From contig KN886530.1 of assembly GCA_000934455.1 (NCBI GenBank), positions 27,636 to 83,607 of the forward strand: DNA of 55,972 bases, written 5' to 3'. A program made the position numbers and the translations under genes. This document shows positions 35,701-49,996 of the stretch, piece by piece. Source of the stretch: Apostichopus parvimensis. Taxonomy: Eukaryota > Echinodermata > Holothuroidea > Aspidochirotida > Stichopodidae. Position 1 is the first letter of the stretch. Every line of letters starts with the position of its first letter. The notes beneath the pieces are model-generated. The model ran no database searches and had not been told where the DNA came from. It worked only from the letters and a program-made list of their open reading frames with translations.

Positions 35701-37604
35701 CTTTAATATGACAAGCTTTGCATCATGGGTAAAAGGGATAATATTAACAGCCACAACATGTGCTAGATATTCTGAAATGGCCAGAAAGTTTAATGACAAC
35801 TTAAAACAGACTTTTGAGGTATTTTTGTTTTTACATTTTGGAGTATATATCTGTTTAATTTACATGGTAAACATAATGTTGTAGAATCTTCGTTGCAAGT
35901 TTACAGATGAGCAAGGTACTTATTATAGCCTTTAACAAAATCATGGAAGCAAGTCAAACAATACGTTGTTTGTTTGGCCATCATAGTCCCATTAAAACAA
36001 TGCAACACAGAATCTAACGACCCAATGAAATTACGTATAATTGTTATTTTTGTTTCCTCGTCAAGTCCCACTGGAGACCTTTGCCTTTTAAATGGAAAAG
36101 AGCCATTAAAGTAGATTGATCACTTGATTGAGCCTGCCCTCCCCTCCTATCCCCCCCCCCCCACCTCAATAGTGATAACTGTAAGAGAAACTCAGAAACT
36201 GCAGACCTTTATCAATTCTGATCCTGAGCACAATCCTCAAATTATGTTATCTGAGAGAAAGTTAAATATATATTTTTTTCATTTGGGTAATTTTGTTGTC
36301 CTCATGCTTGCACTAATAGGCATGACGATCCCTCAATTTATCCCCAAACTAAAGAAAAACATGAAAGAAAGTGTGTTTTCATCTAGAATCAAGCATCTTC
36401 AGGTATATCTAGCAGACTATATCTCTATTCAACACCACAGGGAATTGTAAGTACCCTTCAATTACCGGTATGCAACAAGAAGCTATATATGTCAACTTTG
36501 GAGAGAAAAAAATAATACTTATTGCCCACAAGAAAAAGGAGAGATCTTCCTTTTATGCCCATTTAGTATTTTTACTTTTGGGGGTTGTTTTTCGGTTTTT
36601 TTGGAGGGGGGGGGGTGGCTGATGTATGGTTAAACTTGATTCCATATAAAGGTAATTTTAACAAGATTATTTTAGTCATTAAACAACTGAAGCCGAACAA
36701 GTTGATAAGTGGCATCAATAATTTCAGACTATGTTTATCCCAAAACTTTGATTGCCTTTTAATTCTCTTCCTTATAACGAGTGCATTCAACCCACAAGGC
36801 CAAGTATATCACAGGTGTACGTGATACAAACAAGATTTCGTAAAGAATCCGATGTAAGCTATTTATATTTATCTTGATGGTTGGCCTAAATCACAGAAGA
36901 CTAATGCATGGAAAGTTAGGGTAGAAAAAAAAGTTATTGTCACCATTTTACAAAAGGCTTATGGACAGACACACGGACGGACGGAAATACCCCAGCAGAA
37001 TTATCAACTATTGTAGAAACAAGTATCTGAGGAACAGTAGATGCAGGTGCCTTTTATCTTTCCCCATCTGGAGATACTTGTCTCAATTGACTGTGTGTAC
37101 TTAGTTAAGTACCATATGTATTTATTTTTTGGCCCAAAAAATATGCTACATAGGCATAGAAACCAGATGGTAAGAATTTAAACAATTTTTTGATTCACCG
37201 CTTTTAATCATCATTCTGAGACTCAATTTATGACGATTTTTATTATATTTCCAAACAAACATTTTATAATTTATATCAAATAATTAACTTGTTTTATTGG
37301 TCACATAATTCCCTCTTTTTTTTCTGCTGTTTGTTTTTTTTCTTTAAAGGAATTTGATATACAGTAAATTGGTTCAGTCATGCAGTTACAAGTTATGAGG
37401 AGTCAATGAACACACTCCATATATTGTTTATTCTTCTGAAATATCACACCCGGATATTAAAGTGCTTGATATATCCGCTATACATAAATCAGCTGTATGT
37501 ATTAATTCTCCATCGGTATATACATGATTATACTTATGATAATGCCTTCTTCAGTATGTGTACAGGCTTTCAGTGAAAGTAAGTAAATTAGTCAAGAAAA
37601 ATGC

Positions 37605-37858
37605 AGGGAGGATGGGGTAGGACGATGAATGGAAGAAGAGTGAACAGGGACAAGGAGAAGGAGGGAGAGGAATAGGAGGGGATAGGGGGTAGGGAGGAGG
37701 GAGTGGAGTGGAGTGGAGGGGAATGGAGGAAGGATGAGTCGGGGATGAGGAAGAGAAGATGGAGGTGGTGGGTAGAGAGGCAGGGAAAGGGGTAGAGGAG
37801 GAGAAAGAGAAAGGAAGAGGAGAAGGAAAAGATGAAGGATAGGATGAAGAGGGTATAA
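37605..37858 (+). repeat. ~250-bp polypurine (GGA-rich) tract
   Basis: The plus strand is nearly all purine, rich in GGAGG, GGGG and AGAAGG, with few pyrimidine interruptions. It could form triplex or G-quadruplex structures. The Pro/Leu-rich minus frame is an artefact of composition. Confidence 0.85.
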
Positions 37859-40150
37859 TGAAACGTTAGCCAGTTTTGAAGATACTGTTTGTATTTTAAT
37901 CACTGCATAATAAATATAATAACTGCTATGTTTCTAAACCAATCCCAGCTATCTCAGCTATCACGCAGGAATGTGCGGCGAATCAAAGATGCCCACAGCT
38001 TGAGACCCAATAAACTTCAGTAAACCGTACCGATTGTTTACATACATGGTAGAAAAACTATTTTAAATATAAACAATAACAACACTTCGGGATGGAGACC
38101 GATACCAGACCAGCAGCTAGCTGCCACTGTTTTTATGTTTAATGCTATCATACTTGGCAGCAAGTGATCCACACAGCCTATAAATCAAGACTGAGAAAAC
38201 CTGAACCCTTCAAGAATTCACTGAAGCACAGCTTCATCTTCTTGAGATGACCTTTGGCTGACAAAATTCAAACCCCCGAGATTGCAGAGTTATGTGCAGC
38301 TTGGGAATACAGGCAACTATTAAAAGGTTAAGTTCAATGATGGGTCACTTCTATTGTCAAGTGTCAATGTTTTATTGAAATGTCAGCTAAAAAGCTTAGG
38401 CTGACTAGCCTAGCAAAAGAGTGGTACTGTTTAATACTCTAATACATGTGTGCATTAATGATAGACAGTTTGATATTGACAACTTCACAAATTTTTATTT
38501 GAAAACAGTTGTTGCTATGGAACAAGATAGTCAAGAAACCAAAATCTTTCTTCAAGTGGAAGGAGTAATCATTTTACTGTACCTGAAATTAAAAAACGAG
38601 GTAATAACTTAAACTGCAAATGAGGAAGTTTAGGTATATGGTAATTCATTCTCTCCAGATGTGAGGAGATGGATTATGTCACACTATATGGTTATTATCC
38701 TTTCTCATAAAATATACTATGCATGGATTGAACCTAACACAATTGACACTTATGGCTTCCCATTCAATAAAAAAAGAAAGTTTCACAGATTAATTGTGCC
38801 AACTTTTATCTTCAACAGATGCTCAGTGAAATGGTGTCATCCTCTGAAGTTTCCTCTCCTTCTTCTCAGAATTCCCTTACTAAAGTTGAGAGAAAATGTG
38901 AATTTGAAAACTATATTCTTGAAGCAAAAATCATTTATTACAAACTATGCCTAAGTGCATTATGAGTAAATATGTAACTTATTTATGCCAAAGGTGAAAG
39001 TTCACCACAATAACTGAACACAGCACTCAAATATATGTTAGGGATATTTTTACAAGCATTTTTTCCCTCTTTTTCTTCTTTGTATAGCCAGTAAGCTCAC
39101 CTTTTTCTATAATAGATATCAACTTTCTATAAATTCAAAATTGTGAGGCTAACAGAATTATTCAACAAACTTTCAAATCCTTCTATGACTTTTTCTTCTT
39201 CTCCTCTTCCCTACAAGAAGGTCACGTAAATGTCACCATAGACTTCAGCTGTCAGATGTATATCAAGAGATGTCAATTTTCAGTCAACTTATATTTATTG
39301 ATCGCCGATTAACGGAAAAGTACAACTGTCCGTTGACCTGTTCTGTCTATCTACTGTATGTGATGTAATTACTATTGAACCATAAACTGTAATTACTATT
39401 AAACCATAAACTGCACGACATTGTGCGAGCTTCTTGGTCAACTTGTATTATAAAGCAATAAATGAAATTTATAATCATTTAAATGTCATTAAAGATTTGC
39501 AAGGCTTTTGGTAGTCTAGATGAACTGCAATTCATTTCAAGACCGGGCAGAAATATCATAAGAACCATGAAATTATAAATTTGAAGTATAATTATGCTCT
39601 TAATATTTATACAGACACAAAATTACCAGTGCCATTTTTTCTTCTACTAGCAAATATGGCGAAAATCTGCGGACATTTAGCCAGTAAAATGACCAGATTT
39701 CACGGCCTGACAATCAATGTATCGTGAGAAATGGTAAACTTATGGCTGCATACATCTCACTTTTCTTTCTTTCCTTCCAAATACATGTCTTAAAACTATT
39801 CAAAACATACAAATCATTATTACTGTATATCCTTACATATATACTGTATTATTTATAAATATTTGTACATTTTTCTTTTCTTTTCTTCCAGGGAGTCGCC
39901 TACCTTGTTAAGTCTTTTTAAGACTTTATAGGAGACTTCCTTTCCCATTGTACTTAATTGGCGATAAAACAAATAAATGAATTAAAATCCAAGCTTGTGT
40001 ACGATATTTACAAGAAAACTACAGAGACAAGTTTTTTCTTTGGTGTCTTCCTAAAGAAAGTGATGAGTTGAAAACTTCAGAGAAACATTGTTTGTGAAAT
40101 GATTCCCAATTGGGTTGTCAAATTGTTAAGCATCTCTGATCGCGCTTTGT

Positions 40151-40349
40151 TGACGTCACTCTTAATGAATTGGCATGTATCTAAATGTGACATGTCGCTA
40201 GCAATTTGCGTCATTTCTCACACATTGTCCTCGTCTGATGACGACAGCCAATGGAAAACCCAAAATCTTTACAGAGTGAAGTGGAATTTTACCTGAGAAA
40301 TATATAAAAGGGAGCCTTCGATAAAACATCTCATCCTCAGAAATTAATG
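40151..40349 (+). promoter_or_regulatory. Promoter-like cluster: CRE, CCAAT box, TATA box before an ATG
   Basis: A perfect CRE (TGACGTCA, 40151), GCCAATGG (40247), TATATAAAAGG (40301) and a TCA-type initiator about 30 bp downstream of the TATA box (40331) are followed by an ATG at 40347. The spacing fits a Pol II core promoter, but the cluster could be chance in AT-rich DNA. Confidence 0.3.
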
Positions 40350-40532
40350 GCTTCTTTTGACGAAAAAAAAAACAAAAAACAGAAAAGGGCAAGGAAGACC
40401 TTGTTAGTAAGATTAGAAAAAATTAACGTTGATGCAATTTGTATAAAATCTACATTGTTTCAGAAGACAATTAAGACAGAAACAATGATGTCAGAATATT
40501 ATATAGAAAACAATGCTTCTTTAGGATTTTAA
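40347..40532 (+). CDS. Hypothetical 61-residue basic protein, doubtful
   Basis: This frame begins at the ATG behind the promoter-like cluster and encodes a small Lys-rich protein with KKNKKQKRARKTLL near the N-terminus, resembling a nuclear localisation signal. It ends at a stop with no known domain and no evident conservation. It is listed only because of the promoter-like sequence; in ordinary intronic DNA a frame of this length is expected by chance. It could alternatively be a first exon. Confidence 0.12.
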   Translation: MASFDEKKNKKQKRARKTLLVRLEKINVDAICIKSTLFQKTIKTETMMSEYYIENNASLGF

Positions 40533-41204
40533 TTTCCTGTAGATTTGGTGAAGATATCAAGGTATGTACTTTGAATCTAATTTGGCTCCATACAAAGAGT
40601 ATATGTACAGGAGATTGTAGCATACGTTAAGAGCAGAAAAGGACACAGTTATAATGGCCACCTGTATGAGATATGTACAAAAGTATTTGTTGCAAATTAT
40701 TGCATTATACCTTGAACCTCTCAGTTCTTGGCAGCTTTCAGTATATATTGTTAACAGAAACAGCATCCACAAACGAACATCCATTATTTGAAACAAATTA
40801 AGCCTTTTTATTGCAAAATGTGTGACTTTTTTCTTGATGATATGAAATGCAATTATAAGTTTTTAAATCAGATAGCCAGTGCAGTCCACCTTTTATAACA
40901 ATAAGTAATATAGTATGGAAGACAGAAAACCACTTGCAAGACACTCTGCCAAATAATTATTGGTCTCAAATGTCACAGGGTCAAACTGTACAAATGGCCA
41001 ATGATGTTACACATTTGTAAACCATACAATACCGAGCCATGAGGCGAATACCATTCATAGTTTCCTTTTAAAAATTATACTCATAAACCTCTTTACAAAA
41101 ATGTGTACATTTCCTTTCAAGCTGGCAGTTACCTTCCTCTTTCAATCTTATTTCAAACAAAATGAATATTAATAAATTCTTTCCTTATAATTATTCATTA
41201 TGAC

Positions 41205-41334
41205 ACTTGTCATTTAGTCTCTGAAGAAGATCCTGCTAGGATCGAAAAATCAGGCCAACTTACTTTTACACATTCTCTTACACATGGCTCTCTAGTGGAT
41301 AAGCAGTTTGCTAACAGTTTTATTTTACTTAAAT
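41205..41334 (+). repeat. 128-bp dispersed repeat, copy 2
   Basis: Same orientation and near-identical to 24125-24252, sharing CTGAAGAAGATCCTGCTAGG and TAAGCAGTTTGCTAACAGTT. Flanking sequence is unrelated, so this is dispersal rather than local duplication. Confidence 0.75.
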
Positions 41335-42143
41335 TATTCTGGACATAAGACATTTGTTTCCTTTCTCTGTCCATGATGGCATCGCATCATTTCACTGCCA
41401 TCTTTATAGCCTGGAGCAATCCATCCCATACTCGGTTCTTCATCCTTATTAAATAACTACTGACATATTATGGACCCTGATCAACACCCAACCTACAGGA
41501 CACCACCTCAGGGCACCGGACCGGTAGAATCACGTGACACCATAGATTTGATAAGGCGATACCAGTGGCATTCTTTAACCAACCTCATAAACACTATCAA
41601 GGGATTAAACACTGCTTACCATCTTTCAACAGATGCCATATCCGTTAATCCTGTAAGGCCGCGAGATATCACTCACATCGGACGGGACGAAGCCTCCTGA
41701 CGTATTTTTTTGTTTTGCGCTTTCCCTATGAAAACCACCTTGGAGAATTTCAAAACCATCTTTTATGACAGATAGGTCTTAGGAAAGATTAACTGCTTAC
41801 AACAGCTTCAGTATAGAAGAAAGCTATTATATAGCAACTGATGGGGGATGAATCAAAAAGAAAAGAAAACTGATCTAGGTTTTAAGTCACAAATATCACA
41901 TAGGACTATTTAGACAGCTAGACCACTGAAAGGTTCAAATTGAGCAGATGAACATCTAAATAGCAAACTGCCAGGAAACATGTACGTTCCATACAGCCCA
42001 TATATCTATGACATCAAATGATAATTAAATAATAAAAAAAATGTTAAAAATCTTAGCAGAATTTTGTGCTGGACTGTCATACCTTAACGATGCAAGCTAG
42101 ATATGGATACATATGTGGATATATGTATACATATAAATATGGA

Positions 42144-42174
<31 letters not shown>

Positions 42175-42847
42175 GGAGAATACCAAAATGTCTATGCCAT
42201 CTTAAAAATCATTCAAGTGGGTGCATTTATCAATGTGAAATGTCCAATGCTAGGTGTCAAATCAAATTACATACAGGCACAGAAGAGGCCCCAGAGGAAG
42301 TTGCTGACACATTGAGATTACTGTGGGATGAGAGAGGGGAGGGTTGGTGAAAAGGGTCATCTCAGTCTGATGTTCAGTGGTAAATATCGGAAATATTATT
42401 TTACAGGAAATTATTTAGGAAGGGGAGAGGACACCATGCATACTGTTCGTTTGTTGCTTTGAAGTCCTAAGACTTGTTTACAACCCTGATGTCTAATTTC
42501 ACATTAATTAACTAATTGTTCATTCCTACTGAGCCATGTAATCTTCACACAAAATTGGATAAACCCCTCAATCTGTTTTTTAATAAAGATATTTACAAAT
42601 AAAATTAATGAGCTGCCTACTGCCTTTCATAAGATTTAATCATATCTAGCATTTTTTGTCCCACAGTAATTACTGTTGCCTCTCTTGTAAACCTTTCGAA
42701 ATTTCCGGCATGTGCTATTTTGATGGTCTTATAATATTTTAGATGAGATATGTTTGAAGCTTATCTTTCCGTCATCGGTGAGGTAGAGCAACACCAAATG
42801 GTGGCGTTCCAACAAAATATACAAAGTTAAAAGTATAGAGGGCGCTT

Positions 42848-43142
42848 NNNNNNNNNNNNNNNNNNNNNNNNNNNNNNNNNNNNNNNNNNNNNNNNNNNNN
42901 NNNNNNNNNNNNNNNNNNNNNNNNNNNNNNNNNNNNNNNNNNNNNNNNNNNNNNNNNNNNNNNNNNNNNNNNNNNNNNNNNNNNNNNNNNNNNNNNNNNN
43001 NNNNNNNNNNNNNNNNNNNNNNNNNNNNNNNNNNNNNNNNNNNNNNNNNNNNNNNNNNNNNNNNNNNNNNNNNNNNNNNNNNNNNNNNNNNNNNNNNNNN
43101 NNNNNNNNNNNNNNNNNNNNNNNNNNNNNNNNNNNNNNNNNN
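42848..43142. other. Assembly gap (295 N)
   Basis: Unknown bases; the length may be an estimate. Frames that run through it are meaningless. An upstream exon of the channel could be hidden here. Confidence 0.99.
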
Positions 43143-46017
43143 GACCATTTAACACACTGAAGTGAGTTTTGGCGGAACATGGAACAGGGTAGGGTGACTT
43201 ATCACACTGAATTGATTCATGACGTGTTAAGCATTTGCAAGAAATATGGTTGGATTAACTTTCGAGCCAATATGGACCAAAATGTGTACAAGAATTAGGG
43301 GATCTGTCTGCAAAAATATTACCAACCATCAGATATTTAGTTTATAGATCTGGGCTGAGGACGTTGATGATCAATCTGGAAATAATGAAATATCGACTAA
43401 TATTGAAACAAAAAATACTAGATATTGTGCTAAAATTTCTGAACAAAATGTTTTTTAAGGTCAAATTTTTAGATAGCTATTGTTATATGTATATATGGTA
43501 TTTATATTTTTGTAATAAACAGTTGGCCTAATAATTCATTGCCATATAAGCTAATCAAGGAAGCCTGCGGCAATGTTTGGCAATTAGGAATTATTCCTTT
43601 TAGAATTCATTTCATTCCTCCCCTTTTTATCAAACTATTTTATCTTTAACCGAGTACTAACCCTTTATAATGTGTCAGGTATGCTATATACCTATGTATG
43701 AAACTTCAGACCAAAATGTTATAATCTCTCAGAAAAGATCATATCAGATGTACGCCTCGCGTTCGATTGACTTTCGAGGCTCGTGAGTATACTGGGTTAC
43801 TTGGCTTTCCTGGTGCAGAGTGGCCAGATCTAATTGAGTCACACCTAAAACTTCACAAGTTACGGCAAACTAATCAATCCGACGCAAGATCGAGAATCTC
43901 AACGGTTCTCCACCTCGGCAGTTTTCGACTGAACATCTGTCATCTCCGTGCATTTCTTTTCTAAATTTATCGCGTCGGTTACGAGTAAATATGAATGAGA
44001 GACAGGCGACTTCCTCCTCCTTTGGAGAAATGTTCCCTGGAAACATTGCACAATCAACCGACTCCATCTCATTATGTTCGCTCCATCCGAGGGCTTCTAC
44101 GCTGCATCGAGACGAGATCTATGTCAGTGAAGCTATCTTGCGGGCACTTTCTTTCGTCTTTGTTTTACCTGTCTCACATCTCTGATGTGCTAAAGTTATC
44201 TAATTTACTGGTTTCCATACATCCTCTCCTGCCAAAACCAGATCACTGATCACTGGGCGAACCTTTTCAAAGTGGAGCCGAGTAACTGAGGCGGGCATCC
44301 AGGTAATCTTCAAAGGAAATTTAGCTAGGAGATGGAATTATAAGATTCATACATACAGCAATCTTTGAAGCAGGTATAAGTGCCTTCGACGGAAAATTTC
44401 CCAATCCGATACAGTCGTTTGTAATTTACTGATGCAGTCGGCTTTACTTGGGGAAGGGGGGGGGTGCAAATATATCCAAATTTATCTGCAGTAAGTTATG
44501 TAACATTGTGGTACATAAACTGGCAGGACTTTTGGAACATTATTATTTCTCTCGATATCAAATATTGCTAATGAACTGAAACTACTGTATGTTCTATAAC
44601 TGTCACTAGCAGATGTGATCATAAAGTGCGGTTGCAAAATAAAAAAGGGTAGGACAACATATACCATGAACGAAAATAGATAGATGTCGATAGCAGAGGT
44701 TCCGATGGGCTAGCCAGCTATCATTTGCATAAATGCAAATTGAGTTGACACCTTTACTGTCATGTTGAGGCTTAGCCTGTCAAAATGGATTCCAAAGGGA
44801 TTTGAAGCATTCTTTACTTAGCGTATAACATAGTCTACAGTATAACTACACACTGCAAATGGTTGCTCAATGATGTAAAACTGAGGCCAAGCAATTAATT
44901 CTCGTTCTTGCTACTCGTATTTGGATCCCATTTGCTACCTCCTACTCGGATACAGACTTGAGGATATTTTCTGTGAAACTATATTCCGAGAGTGGCATAC
45001 ACTCGACACTACTGTTAATAGGAAGCTTGATTGGACAAACCATATTCTCTTACACTCTTGTTTTGTACCTACCCTTCCAAGATTTGTAACCCTTTTACTT
45101 TCAGTTTTAATAAAACAAATATGCAAATTTACCTAGGTCCCCCCCCACAAGGAGAGGTCATTGAAAAATATCAAGTATTTCTGGTCGTGAAGACCTTCCG
45201 CTGAGTACCCTTTTCAAGTGACTCGGGAGATAGTTTCGGTAAATTGCCCAAACCTGTTAGAATGTCCAATTATTTGGCTTCTTTGATCAATCTTAACCTT
45301 ACCCCATAGAGTGAACTCAAAATAAACTCTTGAAAACAAATTGACAGATCTTTCATTTATTATGTCACATCTATGGAGGTGACAAAAAGGTCGGGGGAGA
45401 GGAGGGTAAATATCTTGGTCCTGACAGTTTTAATGAATGTAGCTATTAGTACTGAATAACACCAGGTAGAGATAATTGTGATGGTATATTATAAATAATC
45501 TTGAGCTTCAAATTTACTGTTGAACTTCTTAACCTTTAAATTATACCAAACTTTATTCTTTTCTCCAAAATACCGTTTTGTGTCAACACCCCCCCCCCCC
45601 AAAAAAAGAAAATTTGCTGTATAAAGTTCAATATTAATGGAATACACAACAAGCTTGAGCTTTCCATTTAACCACCATCAAAGCATTTCTGCTTACTACT
45701 GATCGAGAGATATTGGTTGTAATAACAGAACTTTGTTAACATCTGAGAATAATGTGGAGGATTAGAATGACCAGGAAAATAGGTCAGTACTTTTGATAAA
45801 TATTAGCAACTTTTTAAGAAAGCAAACTGAACTCTAGAAAAATTACTGATGACCTTCAAAATGACCTTCAAAACTTCATATTCAATGCTGGTTCATAATT
45901 TTCAAATTATTATATTATTGTGTACAGTCTGTCTGATACATATTGAGTGTAGTGAATTCTGTTACAGAAATAACATGGTTATTTTTGCAAATCAGCAATT
46001 AAGCCACATTTGTATTT

Positions 46018-46250
46018 GTATTTTAGATCCTCCTGCAAGCAGGAACCCTCGAAGAAGCCTCATTGGCTTATCAAAGCCGCAAGTTGACCGAAGTCATTCT
46101 CTTAGATTCATATTTAACGTCCATGATTATGAATTGTTAATTGTCAACAACTCTGTAACTGGACGACATACATTAATCTTGGAGTGACTCGAACCGGGGA
46201 CCTTATGATTGGAAGGCACCAGCGTTAACCACTGAGCTATAGATTGCAAA
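46018..46250 (-). mobile_element. tRNA-derived SINE, family A, copy 2
   Basis: On the minus strand it starts ATAGCTCAGTGGTTAACGCTGG, has CCCCGGTTCGAGTC as B box and then the family A body (TGGACGTTAAATA, ACTTCGGTCAACTTGCG, TTCCTGC). More diverged from copy 1 than recent insertions would be, and lacking a clear tail. Confidence 0.8.
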
Positions 46251-49200
46251 GTCATTGAAAAAAATCCCCCAAACTTGAAGCAGATGTTTGTTAAGATGTA
46301 CTCTCTGCTGTTCCTCTCTTTAATACTTAGAATGCTGTGTGAAACAAAGAGTGTACGTCTGTAACAACCAATCTGTGCCAAACACACTGCTGGATCGTTA
46401 CAGCCTACACGTACACAATTAACGAAAACCATAAACATCGTACAAATCACTTTATCGTCAACAAAACCTTGAAGCAGGTGCCATATCTTAACTTTGGCAC
46501 TTGGTAACTATAGCAACAATCACAAATACTTTCGAATTGGCTATGAATATTTTATGCTGGACGGCCTAAAATAAGGACCCGAGGCTATGGCTATGCCATC
46601 AGATTTAACACCGACTCTGGCCTGTGATTCTGTCAAAATATAATAGAAACAGGCGTAAAGGATCCCAGCTGTTCTACACATATTCAATATCCTTGTAGAT
46701 GATACGTCCGCTGCACTGTTAATAATAAAGCTCGCTCGCCAATGTGTTATTAAACGGCTATTAATTTCTAATTGCCGACCACCGAGTGAATGTTGCTTTG
46801 CTACCTGACAAATTGAATGAACAAGCTGTATGTATATAATCAAGCTTGCTGACTAATTCACCTTCCCAGTGAATATATCATATAGTGTGCAACATACGTA
46901 TAATGTTGTTATAAAGTATGTGTCCTCCTGTCTTGTGTGTTGAACTGGTAATGTAACACCTTAATACGATAGCTGACATAATGGAATTAAGCGATAACGG
47001 TTTGTCTAAACTTCAACATTTTACAATGATTTAAGTTGAATGACTTGGCAAAAAGTCAAAGCTAGGACAAAACATTGGTAATTACACAATTTTCCGTTCT
47101 ATGACAAATGTTGTATCAAACAAACATGGTATTAACATTAAACAGATGTCACTGTGTGTGCAACCATCAGCTATCTTGGGGCAGTATTAAAGTAGGGGAG
47201 GGGAACGGGATTGCAACAAAACAACCGGTTTAATTATGCCTTGTGATAAAATTAATCTTTAAGAAAATTCTTTTTCTCCGTAATACTGTTTTATGTTGGT
47301 ACTTAAATGTGGTAAGCAAATCTTTTGCCTTGGTGACATGTACTGGTTAGCTGTAAAAGCATACTGTACATCATGGCTTATATATACATGAGTGTTGCTT
47401 AAAGGTCTACAGACACCTAGGAACAACATCACTCTAATAGGCATTAGAAATCATGAAAATAGTTGCAACTCCCATCAAAATCCATCAAAGATTGACCATT
47501 TTACAAGTCTTCTCTTCATTCTCGATTTATTTTTGAATAAACATTAGCTAATTATGCACATTGAGGATGTTAAGGGTGTGACTGCCTAAATTTTCTGTTA
47601 CGTTATTCCTTTGTTTGGTTTGTGGCCGAAGGCAATTTTTTGAAATATTTATAGTCTTCTATGTAAAGAGGAACATCACATTATTCAAATGATAAATGTG
47701 GGCTCGTAATAAGTTGTTACCTAAATAAGAAATTTCGTTATCCTTACACTCCACGACATAGTTTGCACATACTTAATAATGAGTTTCCACAGATTTATCA
47801 AAACTTCAAAAGTGTATATCTTTGGGACGCATAGAGCTTTTTGAAAAATTTCAACAGATTTTGAATGAGATCAGCTAGGTGTTCGTAGACCTTAAATGAA
47901 TAACATCTACCAACAGGTATGAAGGACAGTATAGTCTAATGTAGAAAGTACATTTACAGAAATTCTCGCAATCAGAAACCAGATTAAAGTTTTATTCTGA
48001 CCAACATTTAGGTTTGCATGTATAAGGGCTTGATCAAATTCTATATAAAACTATATAAGGCCATGTTTCACATCTTCAATCACAAACACAATAGTCTGAT
48101 TCACATTGGCATAGTTGGTTTCCCTAAGGCAATAGATTCTGATTCTCATATGAAGACAGGGAGGCCTGCAATATCGACTCAAAATCACACATGTTCACAC
48201 AGGACATTTCACAATGAATTCATCTCAAGTTAATATATAAACTCAGAGTCTCATAAAATCTTGGATATTTCATGCATACTTTGGTTATAAATTATGTTTG
48301 TTTCATTTATAAACATTTAGTATTTAAAATGAAAAAATTCCCCATATTCAGGGATCGCAATGAACTGTTAAGTTGACTTTTGATGTAAGTCTCTTAGACC
48401 CCCCCCCCCCCCAAGAAAAAACGAAGTACACGCTTTACACACTTTACGGACCAGAGGCTCAAAATAACATCAAACAGAGTTTTCTAAGAATGTCAGAGTT
48501 TCATAGATGAGTAGGCTCATCAAATCTCTAAAACATCAAAGATATATATAAGTATAACTTCCCTCCCACTTTTTGAAAATACTTTTAAGAGTCATCTATT
48601 CTTATTGGAGTAAAACAAACTGCAAAACAATTTTCTTCCTTCAGTAATAGTTCTTAACACTGTTTTTTGCCATTTTCATTTTTTTCTTCATTTTGGGTTT
48701 GAACTACCTTATCTTGTATCATAATTCTTGATCTATTATCAATTATCTATACTTTTAAAAAACTTCAAACATGACGTACCAAGTCCATTTTGGTCCCAAA
48801 AACTCACTTAAAATTGTCAAATGTTGTGTAAAGAGATTTAGTTAATTTATACAAGAAGGACTTTGGAATTTGGTTCACGGGTAGGCTAGTAAAGCATGCA
48901 TGATGCAATCATTTTAAAATTCCCCATTTTAATGCCTACCTTCAAACTGAGATAAGAAAAGCAAGTAAAAAAATCCAAAATTACAGGCAAAAATTGTCCA
49001 AAGTGGCTCAAATCAATCAAAATACAATTGGCTATTGTCTAAAGTAAAATCATTGTAAAACGGAGCTATTGAAAGCTTTTTCAAACAGTTACATCAATCG
49101 CAAATCTTTGACAGCATGCATGAACAGTAAAAGGGTGATCAGAATTAGCAAACCACATGTACAGTATGTGTTATAAACCAAAAGTACACAAATAGGACAT

Positions 49201-49996
49201 TGCATTCTAGAAAATTAACAGTTGGCTATGGTCTATAATACAATCAATGCAACTGATGAAACTTTGGAAGCCTTTCAAAGAGTCTGTACATCAAGAGCCA
49301 TAAACATTTAATAAAAGTAATCAGGGGTAAAAAACACCCCCGGCCCCCTCCCCCCCCCCAAAAAAAACAACTGAATAATGGTTCTACATGACACATAAGA
49401 AGGACATTTCTTTGAGAGAAACTAAATTGAGACTCAGTTGTTTACAGTTAAAAATTGATGGATGTAAAACTATATATTTTATGCTTTTTATTTAAAAAGT
49501 AACTGCCACCCAAAGTGATACCAAAATGGTCAATCTAGGATTCATTATTAATCATGCATGAAAATATTGAAGTATTCATGAGAAAACTTCGTTCTTAAGT
49601 AGTTAAAAGCAGTTTGGAACACTCAAAAAGAGCCTTTTCCAATTCTAATGAATATGCATTACCATGCATGCATCTAAAACAAGGAATATTAATGCAAACA
49701 AAACGCAGGGTAAAAGAAGTAGCATTGAAAGTCAGACAGCAAACATATCCTTCGAATTGAATTCCATTAGATTCCGCGGCCGGGAAAGAATTGATATGCC
49801 ATTTTTCTACGATGCGTCTATTGATGAAAAAAGTCACTTACATTGAGAGTAGAAAAATACAAAGTCACCTGTCCTCATACATCTGTTTCTCATGAAAGAT
49901 ATTCAAATTGCTTACAGACCAAAACATACAGAAATACTGACTCACTTTGACTCGCAATTAAATGTTATTGGAGAAGAAATTGGAGAATGAAAGATG

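Larger units (their letters stand above)
27470..42847. other. Upstream intron or intergenic DNA; no exon recognised
   Basis: 15 kb to the right of the S4 exon. I searched the minus strand for domain I S1-S3 coding motifs without success. Frames such as 28281-28628, 33309-33597, 36124-36450 and 38661-38954 have no recognisable domains. The stretch contains microsatellites, minisatellites, a dispersed element at 35265-35700 and a polypurine tract at 37605-37858. Confidence 0.5.

Noticed and set aside
37592-37903. 103-codon Pro/Leu-rich minus-strand frame
   Set aside because: Produced by the polypurine tract; composition alone explains the lack of stops.
42729-43180. Frames of 117-139 codons crossing the N run
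   Set aside because: They consist almost wholly of unknown bases; they are artefacts of the assembly gap.
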